64,000 nt of DNA from assembly GCA_004194705.1 (NCBI GenBank), contig SADC01001320.1, positions 372,001-436,000 on the forward strand, written 5' to 3'. The number at the start of each line of letters is the position of its first letter. Position 1 is the stretch's first letter. The notes beneath the pieces are model-generated. The model ran no database searches and was not told the origin of the DNA. It saw nothing but the letters and a program-made list of their open reading frames with translations. The position numbers were made by a program, and so were the translations under genes. The DNA is from Ditylenchus dipsaci (taxonomy: Eukaryota > Nematoda > Chromadorea > Rhabditida > Anguinidae). This document shows, in pieces, positions 23,101 through 34,186 of this stretch.

Positions 23101-26100
23101 TTTTTCGGATTCGAGAAGCTATTACGTTCACTTATTCCGATAATCTGAATATACTCTGTAAATTCCAAACTGTCATTTTAGCTATTTTACCAAAACTCAA
23201 AATTACCCTAGAATATGGCATTTTACTATTTTCAAACCTTCTTTAGAATGCTCAAATCACTGCAAAAAACGGATTTCGGAAACCCAAACACATGAAGAAA
23301 AAATTTTCACCAAATGGACGACCATTTGGTTGGGTTGGTGCATAAATCATCCAATAATACGGATGCTGGATTATAGAAAAACATCTTAAGTGATAAGAAT
23401 TTTCACAAGAAAAAAAGATTAATTTGAAAATCTTTGCTGAGGAATTTAGCGGCCAGAGGGAGAATTCACCGTAGGGAAATCTACCAGAAGGAGTATACAC
23501 CGCGGGAAATTTACCTGGAGCCAAGATTATGAAAAGCACAAAAACAATAAAAATAAATAAAAGGCGCTAATTCAAAAAGTGGAAAAAGGGGCCAAACGAC
23601 TTACGTAAGTCGTTTGGCCCTTTTTTCCACAAATGGAAAAAAGGGGCCTAAAGGCTACGACCCAACTTAACTGGTAATTGGGCAATAAATGTTGGCCTGT
23701 CCATACACAAAGATGGTCGATGCCCTGCATGGCTAAATCAAAAGTAAAAGCCTGGGCAAATATCTAAAAATATCTATTGTTTGTTTTGGGAGAGCACCCG
23801 ACCAGCTTCTTTACAGAAAAAATCAATAAAAACATTTATCATACCGCTAAATTACAGGTTACACGACATGATCGGCCTGTCCCTTCTGAGGTTTGTCATT
23901 TAGCGATAGCTAAAAACCATTGAATTACATCTCTCAAATTTAGGTGCACACAGAGTGTCGCCTGTTCGTCGAGTTTTCTCCCTTTGAAGAATCGGTTGGC
24001 TACCGTATTCGGCACTGGGCCATTGAGCTGAGGTCATGTCAGGAGTTCTACAAGGTACCCAAAGATGGGAGTATGGTGAGTCCGAGTTTTACAACCTGCT
24101 ATCTCGGACTTTTGTTACAACCTCTGAATTGCAGGAGAACAGTCCAGAGTTGTTCAAGACCGGCGTCACAAGGTCTGGTCTGCCACAAGAAGCCCTGCAT
24201 TACTTGAAAATGTGCCTTATTTTGGAGCCCATGCAGATTATTATGCACCATTCTAAAGCGACTAGTGTAAGCTTTCTTCATATTTAGTAACAGCAAAGCA
24301 TGATCAAGTATTACCCAGCTACTCAGACACCAGATTATTTTTTTTGGTATCACTTGGAAAAGTTAACGGGAGGAGGACTTCTACGGCTGCTTTTTGACAT
24401 CGACCGCTATTTTACTTCACATACATTTTTTTCACATATTTTGTTTTCTTATCTCAGACGTTTTTACGCTGTTCTGTAGCTGAGATTTTTCTCTATCAAT
24501 TGAGTGGTCAAACACCCTGATTAAGATTTTTTGAGATAGTTACACCAAATATAAGGTAGAACTTCACTTAAAACAGCTAGGTAAAAAACCACGGTTTTAG
24601 TGTGAGGTTGGTGTGATGATCTCGAAAAATTATTTTTAATCCAGTATAGAAAAAAATGAGATAAGAAAAAAAATATGTGAAAAAAGTGTATGTGTAGTGA
24701 AGTAGCGGTCGATGTCAAAAAGTAGCCGTAGAAGCCCCACCTCCCCTTGAAACTTACCGACAAGCCGCCTTACTTCACACTTTATCACCCCAGTATGCAA
24801 GTTAGAAACCACAATTTCGAGGTTTGCCACAATAACTCACAATTGAGTGTTTTTTTTTCAAAAGGCCGGTTACCCTATTTATTATAATGGAACATCATAG
24901 TGCTCTGTTTTTCGACCCACCTGATAAGGTGAGCTCAAGTGGTGCTGCCTTATAAAAAACTGATGTTCAGATAGAGACTGGTGTTACATTGAATTTTTTT
25001 CCATTTAGACTAAAGAACCTTATTTGAAAGGAGTTTTAAAGAAACTCCTAAAAATTATCCAACTCGAAAAAAAAAAGTGTCATACAGAAACTTCCTTTTA
25101 TGATAAAATGAAGATGACCTTACATCAAGGTTAAGCTGCTACGAGAAATGAGACCAAAGATATATGCCGCTCACCTACGGCAAACCATCACATAACTACA
25201 CACATACTTGATATTTAGGCCTTTATTGACAGATATATTTACACACTTACAAGGCATATTCCCTTTACATAAACAAAGGTGGCTACACAGTAATCACACC
25301 ATTCACAATAATATTACTGTGGATATTTGTATGAAGAGAATTTTCTGGACTGCTTCACTGGTTCTCCAAGCTGCTGACGTATGGATCCATTCCCTCCCGC
25401 AGGCGAGGCTGGCGCTTGGCTGAAGGCTGCTTTTCTGGCTCAGGCTTCTCCACCGACTTGTTTGCTTCCAGGCTGCAGACATAGTCATCGTAATCCTTCT
25501 GGAAACGAGGCACACGCTTGGTAGACCGAGGCACTGGCTTCTGTTCTTCGACTGATGTCTCTTCCACACACTTGTTTCGCTGGGCACTGCGCTCCATTGT
25601 ATTCGCCTCTTTCGTCTTGCAGGTACTGGCTGGCGTCTTGTAGTCTTCGATCTTGGAAAGGTCGGCGAAAACAGCAGATTTCCCCTTTTTGTACTTCTTA
25701 TGCATAGGAGGCAATGGCCCGAACTTCTCAAATCTTTCTTCAACCTTATCAGCAGCTCTCTTCTTGGATGATTTCTTCTGCTCCTCGCTGCTCATGACGA
25801 CCTTTGGCTGTGCCATTCTCTTCTTTTTGCTGCTGACGACGATCTTCGGCAAGGGCATTTCTGTTTCCTCCGTTGGACAAGGCTCAAGCTTTGGCACTTC
25901 TTTGGGAATCGGTTTGCTGAAGTTTCAAAGATAAGATCAGAACATGGTCATAGAGACAAAGTTTTACCTAGGTTTCATATCCGGCGTAGGCTTTGGCTGA
26001 GTCGTCTTCACATGGGTGTTCGAGATAGCAGTTACTTTTGGCCTGAAATAAGGACAATAAAAATCGATATTTTAAAATAGAGAATCACGTACACGTCTGG

Positions 26101-29100
26101 AGAGTCTTTTGGCTTCGTCCTCTGAGCAGGCACCACCTTGACATCCGTTGGAGCAGCTGGCATAGCATTATTCCTTCTGTTCTTCCACAAGCACCACAGT
26201 CCAAAACCAATGGCAGCAAGCAAAATCCTAAAATCGAAAAGATTAAAAACAGGATTTGATAACTGATTAAATTGCTCACAGGGCACCAGCAAGAGAAAGG
26301 CAAACGATCAGCACAGTATTGTCTTTCTTGTCTTCAGGCGTACCAGAATCCACTGAACCAGGCGGTATGTAAAGCTTGTAGCGCTCGTCCTGAAGAAAAT
26401 TATCACACGTTAATCGTAGGATTAAAAGACTTACAAATTCGATTGCAATGTCTGAACAAGTCTGCGCGATATCCTCGACCGAAAAGTCCACAACCTTTCC
26501 ACCTTGCACGGTATTGTTGTTCAGCTTGGAAACCACAAAGCAATTGGGAAAAGTTGCACCATTCTTCAGTTTTGCGGTACCACTATCAAAAACATCGACG
26601 GAGACGGAACTGGATCCACCATAATCTCCGGTAATCCCGGGACTGCCACCTGTTTCTAAACCGACGATTAATAAGATAAAAACGCAAATGGAGAACACTA
26701 ACCAAGGGAGAGCTCTATATCATTCTTCTTGCTATTTCTACTCCACGCTATATCCATCCTGCAGCCACCAATCCCACTGACAAGAGTCATCCTCAATTGA
26801 AAAAAATATAATAGACAATTAAGAAAATCAAAAAAATTACTTGTTTTCATTCTTATCAATTCTAAGACAGGAGAAACCGGGGTCCGTTGCGTTATAAGAG
26901 ATCTTGCCAGCTTCCACATCTTCTTTTGGAATAACAAGACTAGCCTTCGGATTGCTCATCGACAGTCGCCTGTAAAAGTAATCATGAAGCTTGAAATCAA
27001 AACCAAGTCTAATACTCACGTAGCTCCACCAGCTGCAGCCAAGAAAATGCGATCACGAGGAAGAGAAGCAGATAGAGCAGCAGCCGTCAACAACACCACA
27101 GACCAATTAAACCAATGACGACGAGCACACATTCGGAAATATAGAGCAAACGGAAGATGCGACCGAATTTCACTGCAACAAATGCAAGAATGAATGGTGG
27201 AAGAAGAAACTTTGGTTATATACTCGAAGATCGGAATTTATCTTTCAGCTATACTTTCAAATTTAAGTTATATGCGACAAATTGATTTTTCAAAATTCAA
27301 GAAAAGACCGGACAACATTTTGGGAAGCCGGGAAAAGTACATGATTGCAAATTGCAATAACGGTAGTACATTAACTTTTCATTGACATATTCCCGTCCAC
27401 AAATATTTATGTTTGACACTGGTACAACTCTAACAGCAACCGATTCAGCAACCGCAGTGATTTTTTTAGAACGGGCATCATTTCCGCTTTTCCAGCACTC
27501 AGTCGGATCAGAATAAAATAGGTAAAAGGGGCGCTAGTAGCGAATACCCTCTCCTCCCATATATCTGACCTTCCCAAATCGCTGCAACTACACCTTCAAG
27601 TAACATTTTAGGCTTAGCTGTTAGGCTCGGGTAGACTAATAAGTGTCTTAATTTTTCTGGGGTCTGTGTGTGTACAACTTATGAAAAATAGAGGTGAAGG
27701 ATTGACAGTCTCGGTAGCTCAATGGTGGAACAGGGAAAAAACTAGGATTCCCTAGCCAGAGATTCAGCAAAACGAGATTTGCCAAATGCATGGGTTGGCA
27801 GGTGGAAAAATTCAGGTGGCATTCAACAATTTTCATCGAAAAAATTGCTAGATCTCTTTTTTTGCCAAATATCTGCTAGCCAGCCAAGTTCGATGTAAGC
27901 TGATTGGCGGTTAGATTTTCACTCAATGCGTTGCTCTTCTTTTACCTTCATTTAATTTTTCCATGTTCAGGCACCTCCTCAGCAGACTCTCAGGACGATT
28001 TTGTTCAACCAGCGGAGGACACAGCAGCAGCACACCCCACTTCCTGGAGGTTGGTTAACTATCTCTTATTCTTCTAAACCAAAGTCAGCCACTTTCAGGC
28101 ATGTTGAATGAACCTTCCCTGTCTGTTCCTTCGTAAGTCCTACCAAATTTTTCACCCCCAACTATATGTGTCAGACGCTCATCATTTTAGCACACCCACA
28201 GAAGAGCCAGGCACCAAGAAACCACCTAGGAAGCGGACACGCAAAACCACAGCCAACTCTGCAGCCAGCAACAACACCACCAATCCATCGCCCAAGAAAA
28301 GGTGGTGCCGCCGCCGCTGCAGCAGCTAATATCCAGAGTCCACCCCCACCTCAGAATATGCAGCAGAATTTCGTGCCCAACCCTAATGTAGGTTGATTAT
28401 GTCGGATGGTGGTTATCAGGGGAAAGGTTTTGGACTTTTTGATAGCTGATTAGATATTTTGAAATTCTTTCTTTTTTTTCGAGTAGGAAAGGAGGTCAAA
28501 AATGGTGTTCTGGGCATTCCGGGGTGGATTCTGAGGCACGTCCGTTCAAAATTCAAATTCTAGTTCACTTTAAAACGCCAATTTTGTATTTTTGGTGCTT
28601 TTTTATGCACCAAAAGAAAGCCTACAATCTCTTCTACCCGAAAATCCAGACCGATTTTTGTAAAACCAGAATTTTTAAAACTAGAGGCTATTTGAAGCAA
28701 ACAAGTGGCATTTTTCCGAGTGAAAATAGGGTGTTTTGTGTTTTTCATCTAACTTTTGCATAAAACACCCTGAATTTGCATTTTTCGCATGCTTCATTGG
28801 TACCAAAATGTAGGAAATTTGTTCTCTACAAGGCCTCTGTCTTTTTTTACCCTTATTTGACAATAAAACACCGGAAAAATTCAAGTCATATCAAACAAAC
28901 GTGAATAAATATATGAAATTTTTCACTCAAATCTCTTATGCTTTTCACTTTTTCATGGACAAATGATAGCTCATTCGAAAGCCCTGACATTGGCCAACAC
29001 TCTGAGCATAAATGTTCAGAACGTTGAAATAAAATCAGTCAGGTTTAAAACAGGAATTTGAAAGGATACACTAGTGATCAATTTCCAAAATTTTGAATTT

Positions 29101-31597
29101 CGCGCCTTTTTCTCTAGTGTACTAAAATGGGAGTTTTGAACGGACGTGGAGGGACCCAAGTTATTTCCTGACTGAAAAATTCAAATTCCGCAAAATTTTG
29201 ACTAAAAACAACGAGAAAATTTTTTGCGATAAGAAAAAAGTATTTTGCGGTCGAAAAACAGTATTTTGCGGTCGGAAAAAAGTATTTTGCGGGAAAATCA
29301 AATTGCGGTAACAAAAAATGATTTGCGGAAATTTTCAAGTGTTTTGCGGTAAGAAGAAAATAACAGCCTAGGGAAAGTGGAAAAGTTCTAAAATCGGCCA
29401 ATAAAATTTTAGAAATTAAAATTATTCGCCTCGGTTTTCATTTTTAATCCATCGTGATTCAAAAAAGTTAAAATTTTCAAACTATTGTCAAAAAGAAAAA
29501 ATAAGAGCGGTAGTTCTTTTTCAATCTTCAAAATTCGACATAATTGGAATGAGAAGTTGCTGAATGACAAAATGCAAAATTTTATTTTTGTGGATGGTCA
29601 GAAAAAGGCAACGAATCGAAAAAACTTCCGCCTAAAAATCTGGTAAAAACGAACTTGTTGAACAACCCCAATATTTAGGCTGAATTGTTTTTGTAGTTAA
29701 TCCAAGTTATATTTGCAGCCCTTTAACCCGATGATGTACCAGCAAGATGTTTTGGTGGTGGGCGAACCGTCGATGATGGGCTGTGAGTTTGGAGAGGACG
29801 ATGAGCGAGCCATCAGCAGGATCGAGAACTCGCAGTACGACCTAATACCCAAGGAGGCATGCCCCCTAACCACCACAACGTGAGTCGCACATTTTTGTCA
29901 AAATTTCTTACAAGGGGTGTGAAATTCACACTGTGAATGACAGTTAACAGAAGATATTTGAATTTTTTCTACTACAGTCAACTCTCGTTAAACCGGCAAT
30001 CCCCTCGAATTCGTTGCCGCCTAGGGTTCGACACTTTTTAGCTCAATTTTTGAAGCCTTTTGACAGTCTAGTCCGAAATATTGCAAGGATCCTAATTTTG
30101 CCGATTATTTTTGTAAATGACAATACTTTGACCGAAAAGACCCGCGGGTACTCGATAAACCGGCACTTTTTTTTCAAAAAAACTATTGTCATTTACAAAA
30201 ATGATCGGTTAAATTAAATTCTCGCGATATTTCGGACTAGACTGGCCAAAGACAACTGGCAAAAACGTTAGAAAATTGAGGTAAAAAAGTGTCGGACCCT
30301 AGGCGGGAACGAACTTGAGGGGGCGGGGTGCCATTTTAACGAGAGTTGACTGTGAAATCAAATTTTATAAATTTTTAATACAAACACAGATCGATTAAAA
30401 ATTAAAGTTTAAAAAATCCTGAACTGGACCACTTTGTTGTCGGTTTTCAACAAAAAAAAAGAGAAATTTTTTATTCACTGTGAGCTCCTGTGTTAACTGT
30501 GTGTTGTTTAACAGCCACTGACTAGTAGCAGTAGCACCACCTCTATGGCACAGCAGCAACCCCCACCTCCACAACAGCTCCATTGCCCATCCAGTGGCGG
30601 AGGTATGATGCCTGGCCAACTACTCGGCAATCCACTTCAAGCAGGAATGCCTATGCCTGGAGATGCTTGTAAGTGATTATCGCTTATTTGTGTAGTTTGA
30701 GACAGAAGTTTGCAAAGCACCTTTGTTTGTGTGATTAAAACATTTGTGTTGTTGATAGTTTAACGAAATAAGACCTCTTTCAAAAAATTTCAAAACTATT
30801 TAAGTTAAAAATTATAACTTAAAACACCTTCAAAAATTTAGTCCCGCATGGCGAGAACTTCACAGTATAATTTTGTGGAAAATTTGTTTTGGCATCCCTG
30901 ATAAAACCTGAAAAAACGAAATCAATTAGCGTTTAGCGTGGTCGATTTGCATACAAAAGTACTTTTTAGATTCAAAGCTCACTGACAAAGTTCAAATAGG
31001 TTATAGGAGAAGCTACAAAATTCAAATTTGAAGGGTAAAAAATAAATTTGAGGGGCGATTTACATATTTTGAGAAGTGTTTTCGATTTGAGCCTTTTAAA
31101 TACTGAATTTTTTTCAAATGTATTTTGTCTTGAAAGGGATTTAAAATTTGACGGTACTTTTGAAATCTGAAAAAGGTTTAGTTGCAAATCGACAAGCGTA
31201 AGACAAATCCGGTATTAGGATTTTTTTTGTTGCAGCTAGGGCGTCAAAATAAATGTCTCGCGGAATTGTCTCCCTGTAATTCTCCTTATGCCTTTAGTCT
31301 AGTTGGACAAAAGCTTTCGGTCAGATTCTAGGTCACCGATATCATATTTTTTAAGAAGCTAGTAAAAACTAAAAACATAAATTTTTTTTGCCAGTTTCTA
31401 TATTTTTCGCACTGCAACACATCTGTTCCCTCAAACTTTCGCAAAAAATGCTATTTTTGACTATAAAATCCAGCATAATATTTAAATTTATTTCAGCCCA
31501 AATGTTTATGACGGAGTTTGGTGATATGCAGCAGTCTTCGACCTCGTTGTCCAGTGCCTGGCCACCTGGTTCCATGGCTGGTACCACCAATTCCTAA
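20124..31597 (+). CDS. LDB1: LDB1/Chip-like LIM-domain-binding cofactor, frame interrupted
   Basis: Exons: 20124-20678, 20735-20828, 21777-21900, 21956-22027, 22081-22160, 23858-23890, 23944-24075, 24135-24266, 27971-28049, 28099-28132, 28191-28387, 29719-29879, 30515-30668, 31497-31597, about 640 codons. LDB proteins dimerise and bridge LIM-homeodomain/LMO factors on chromatin. The dimerisation domain is evident (FLEYRLQEMNRRLYSF, WWEAFAHEFFDDDAKMTIAL, TIGRLLIPRFYRKIFENGV, MCLILEPMQ), then a basic nuclear-signal stretch (KKPPRKRTRK) and the LIM-interaction domain DVLVVGEPSMMGCEFGEDDE. An N-terminal Gly/Pro/His-rich low-complexity region precedes it. The reading frame breaks in exon 1 (probably twice), in exon 11 (A-run near 28296) and in exon 12 (C-run near 29845). 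Each break is a single base in or near a homopolymer, so sequencing error or real damage are both possible. Intron 8 (3.7 kb) contains the antisense membrane-protein gene. Confidence 0.88.
20957..21413. mobile_element. Palindromic element in LDB1 intron 2
   Basis: Ends TAGGCTTGGGCGCCGG and CCGGCGCCCAAGCCTA with CCGGAATCCGG repeats in both arms. The interior contains two diverged direct copies of a 160-bp unit starting GGATTT(G/A)CTCATAA. No coding capacity. Confidence 0.7.
21447..21498 (+). repeat. Partial duplicate of the LDB1 translation start
   Basis: AATGCCTCGCCGCAAGAAC followed by ACAGATGA repeats the sequence at 20123-20148 with one mismatch, and the preceding 25 bases are also similar. 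Its frame ends after ten codons (ATG to TAA), so it does not replace exon 1. It lies in intron 2, 1.35 kb from the original. Confidence 0.7.
22432..23663. mobile_element. 1.2-kb element with self-palindromic terminal repeats
   Basis: Inverted terminal repeats of about 100 bp (22440-22545 and 23555-23660) share TAGGCCCCTTTTTTCC/GGAAAAAAGGGGCCTA. Each contains the palindrome GGGCCAAACGACTTAC plus its complement, so each end alone can form a hairpin. The interior (about 22560-23540) has no recognisable protein; it includes a foldback arm related to 49385-49745. It lies in LDB1 intron 5. Confidence 0.7.
25222..25227 (-). terminator. Poly(A) signal of membrane-protein copy A
   Basis: AATAAA on the minus strand, about 130 nt after the copy A stop codon and in sequence homologous to the copy B signal at 43578-43583. 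Confidence 0.65.
25355..27132 (-). CDS. Type I membrane protein of unknown family, copy A (nested in LDB1)
   Basis: Eight exons on the minus strand: 27020-27132, 26841-26969, 26703-26791, 26435-26655, 26280-26389, 26093-26227, 25968-26042, 25355-25916. They join in frame to 477 aa. Visible layout: signal peptide MCARRHWFNWSVVLLTAAAL; a small ectodomain (about 40-205) with four cysteines conserved in copy B; one membrane span (about 208-232, IVCLSLAGALILLAAIGFGL) followed by KNRRN; then a long Lys/Pro-rich cytoplasmic tail. The tail ends in two related motifs, KRVPRFQKDYDDYVCSLE and KRQPRLREGMDPYVSSLE. I do not recognise the family, and no function is assigned. The gene lies antisense inside LDB1 intron 8 and is the inverted paralogue of 41660-43450. 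A TATA box at 27216-27222 and a splice-acceptor-like site before the ATG are conserved between the copies. Confidence 0.85.
27216..27222 (-). promoter_or_regulatory. TATA box of copy A
   Basis: TATATAA in a CTTCGAGTATATAA context shared with copy B (41561-41575). It lies about 45 nt before a conserved TTGTTGCAG acceptor-like site and 84 nt before the ATG. Confidence 0.55.
28537..29149. mobile_element. Inverted-repeat element in LDB1 intron 11
   Basis: Termini CACGTCCGTTCAAAA and TTTTGAACGGACGTG. The interior is AT-rich with no coding capacity. Immediately to its right (about 29150-29400) is a degenerate tandem of TATTTTGCGGTCGAAAAA-like units. Confidence 0.65.
29975..30352. mobile_element. 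CAGTC-family palindrome in LDB1 intron 12
   Basis: CAGTCAACTCTCGTTAAACC at the left, TTTTAACGAGAGTTGACTG at the right, both followed inward by the shared core (GTT)CGTTCCCGCCTAGGG. TA precedes the left end. The centre includes the CCGCGGGTACTCG block common to the family. Confidence 0.75.
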
Positions 31598-31748
31598 GAC
31601 AATTTAGGTGTATAGCTGCCACTCAGCTAGATCTAGAGCTGCTCCTGCTGCTGTGAAATGTATTATTATTGTTGTGTTATACTGTGGAATACTAATAGTA
31701 GTAGGCAAGGTTCGTGCACTATTTTGGCTAGCTACCCAAAAATTTGGA

Positions 31749-31754
31749 AATAAA
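31749..31754 (+). terminator. Candidate poly(A) signal of LDB1
   Basis: AATAAA, 150 nt after the stop codon. Further AATAAA-like signals occur at about 32070-32100. Confidence 0.45.
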
Positions 31755-32626
31755 ATGTCAGATTTTTTTTTGTAAATTCATGGCTTTTTGGTGATTTTCG
31801 GAGAAAACCAAAATTCACCTTTATAACTATTTTCAACATTTAATTTTCTAAAATTTGGGTGGTAAGTCAGTAATTTTCTTTTCATCTGACCCATTCCTGG
31901 GCTATCCATATATACACAGAGTTTAATCCTTTCATCAGCAAAAGACAAAAACTATATACATATATACACAAACCCACAAATATATTTTACGTCTAAATAT
32001 TTTGCATCGTAAGCCCCAATTGTAATGCTGACCTCTTGTTTGTACTTTATTATTATTTTATATTAAAGTAACAAAATAAATACAATTTATATGAAATAAA
32101 TATACTTTTGGATTAGATATTTGAATGATTGTGAAATCATGTGTTTAGAAAGAGTTTTTGGAGGTTATAGTAAAGTGACGACAACTTAGAAAAACTGTGA
32201 CGGCTTAATTGAACTTGAGAACCCACCACCCCACGCTCAGTAGAACCAGCTTGGGGAAAGCTTGAAAATTTTTCATACCAATAATTTTACCAATAAACAT
32301 GGTAAAAATGTTTTTTGAACTTTAACTGTAGAAATAGTGCAGTCAAAATTTAAAAAAAAAACAATGCCATGGTCCCCAATCTGATTTAACTGAGAGGGGG
32401 AAGGGGGGGGGGTGTTAATTGAGGTTCAAGTTCTCTAACAAGTGAACCGAACTGTCCGATTCAATTCAAAAATTCTGACAATGCCATCTTGTAGAGCATG
32501 GTCTATTTACTACATAGAACTTTAATATTTTCTGGGTGGCACGGCCACCCAGAAACGGTTACGCAGGCTACGCGGTTACGCAGGCATGGTTACTGACTGG
32601 GTGGCAGAGCTGAGTACATTTTTTTT

Positions 32627-33498
32627 AAGGTTAATCATTTTTTCTGTGCCAAATTTACTTTTTTTTTGTGGCAAAAATGTTTTTTGTGGCAAATTTATTT
32701 TGTGGCAAATTTACTTTTTTTTGTAGCAAATTTATTTTTTTCTGTAGCAAATTTACTCTTTTTTGTAGCAAATCCGATTTTAGTCCGTAGCACAAATACT
32801 TGAGGTAGTGTGCTTATTTATTCATCCAAAATTCTCAAAATTGGTATTCCGAGTTTATGAAAGACTTGGACTTCATGAAAGACAAGTGGATTAATTGCTG
32901 GTAAAGCTGCTGGGCTTTAGGTCTATTCTAGCACACGCACTTGGCACACTCTCGGCTGCTTCATTGCTCAACATCCTCTGATGGATAAGTTATGAAATTC
33001 TTAAATTCAAGCTTACCAGATTTACCATCAATACAATGCATGATGATAATTCTTTCAACCTTAGCCACATTATGCTCCACCATTTTGAGAAGAGCAACAC
33101 TTCAGTCCGTACGCTTTTGGATCTTAACGGGCTTTTTCTTGTTAAGAAAAGAGTGTTGGCCGAAATAGCCGGGTACAAGTGGGATCTTTTGCCAACTACC
33201 TATGATCTTTCAGGAATTTGCAATTGTCGGGTGCTGGACCAAACCGAAATTCTCAGTTCACTTTTCTCGAAAATCGGTTTTCAGTCTAAAAAGACTAGAA
33301 ACGGTATGCGGATCAAGCGTATCAACGGATATATATATGTTTCTGAAATTTTTAGAAATAAATAAGCACACTAACTAAAGTGTATGTGCTACAGACGAAA
33401 ATCGGATTTGCTACAAAAAAGAGTAAATTTGCTACAGAAAAAAATAAATTTGCTACAAAAAAAAGTAAATTTGCCACAGAAAAAATGATCAACCTTTT
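32627..33498. mobile_element. Long-TIR element with an internal ORF
   Basis: The arms (32627-32820 and about 33365-33498) begin AAGGTTAATCATTTTTTCTG and end with its near-mirror. They consist of short tandem units of the type TAGCAAATTTACTTTTTT. The unique 500-bp interior carries a 109-codon ORF (33036-33365). A TTAA lies close to each end, but the exact target duplication is unclear. Confidence 0.7.
33036..33365 (+). CDS. Hypothetical ORF carried by a TIR element
   Basis: 109 codons from ATG, between the arms of the element at 32627-33498. The mixed sequence (for example RTLLDLNGLFLVKKRVLAEI, KTRNGMRIKRINGYIYVSEI) has a balanced amino-acid composition. I recognise no transposase motif or other domain. 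It may be a short element-encoded protein, a fragment of a larger one, or chance. Confidence 0.3.
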   Translation: MHDDNSFNLSHIMLHHFEKSNTSVRTLLDLNGLFLVKKRVLAEIAGYKWDLLPTTYDLSGICNCRVLDQTEILSSLFSKIGFQSKKTRNGMRIKRINGYIYVSEIFRNK

Positions 33499-33657
33499 TT
33501 AATTTGTAGGTATATGATTACGAAGCTTATTCTTTATAGTTCGCGTAACATGTTTAAGCCTATGAAATCATAGTTTAAACTGAAAATACAATAAAAGTTG
33601 GTAAGCATCGGCTGTTTCTTTGTCAAATAAATTGTTTATGTTTGTTGTCCAGCCTCT

Positions 33658-33883
33658 GTATAGGCTCATTCATACTCCCGCGGGTCACGGGTCACGGGTC
33701 AAAATTTACTTATAAATTTGAAATGACCCGCGGGTCACATTTTTGGAGTCGCGGGTCACAGGTCACGGTGCAAAAAAACCAGTCAATTTTATCGAGTGAC
33801 CCGCGGGTCAGGCTAACGGTGCAAAAGTGGCGGGTCAAATGATGACCCGTGACCCGTGACCCGCGGGAGTATGAATGAGCCTT
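33658..33883. mobile_element. Foldback of GGGTCAC repeats upstream of PDHB
   Basis: The ends AGGCTCATTCATACTCCCG and CGGGAGTATGAATGAGCCT are perfect mirrors. Inside them are tandem CGCGGGTCACGGGTCA units facing each other. It ends about 300 bp before the PDHB start codon. Confidence 0.75.
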
Positions 33884-34186
33884 ATGTGTTACAACGTTAT
33901 CGAAAATTGCTTGTTTGGAAGAAAACTTGGTCAAACTTACTTTTCCGCACTAATATTTTTGACACATCTTGTAAATTCTACAAGTTGTGCAAAAAACACT
34001 ATTTTAGATTTTTTTGTCTCAACAAGAAAGTTTCTCTAGCAAAACTCAACAAAAAAAATTCACGGAAATTGTGGCGCGATTGGGACACTTGCCTTCCTTT
34101 GCTTCCAATACTTTTAGCTATCTCTGCCGAGAATTATTTTAACTTTTATCTAGTCTTGCTTCCAATTTCGACTCAACTCAGCATTC

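Noticed and set aside
25303..25934. Alternative-frame ORFs over the last exon of copy A (and their counterparts in copy B)
   Set aside because: They are shadows of the Lys-rich tail exon; only one frame is splice-compatible with the upstream exons.
27705..27790. tRNA gene at GGTAGCTCAATGGTGGA
   Set aside because: Only an A-box-like word is present; no B box or cloverleaf follows.
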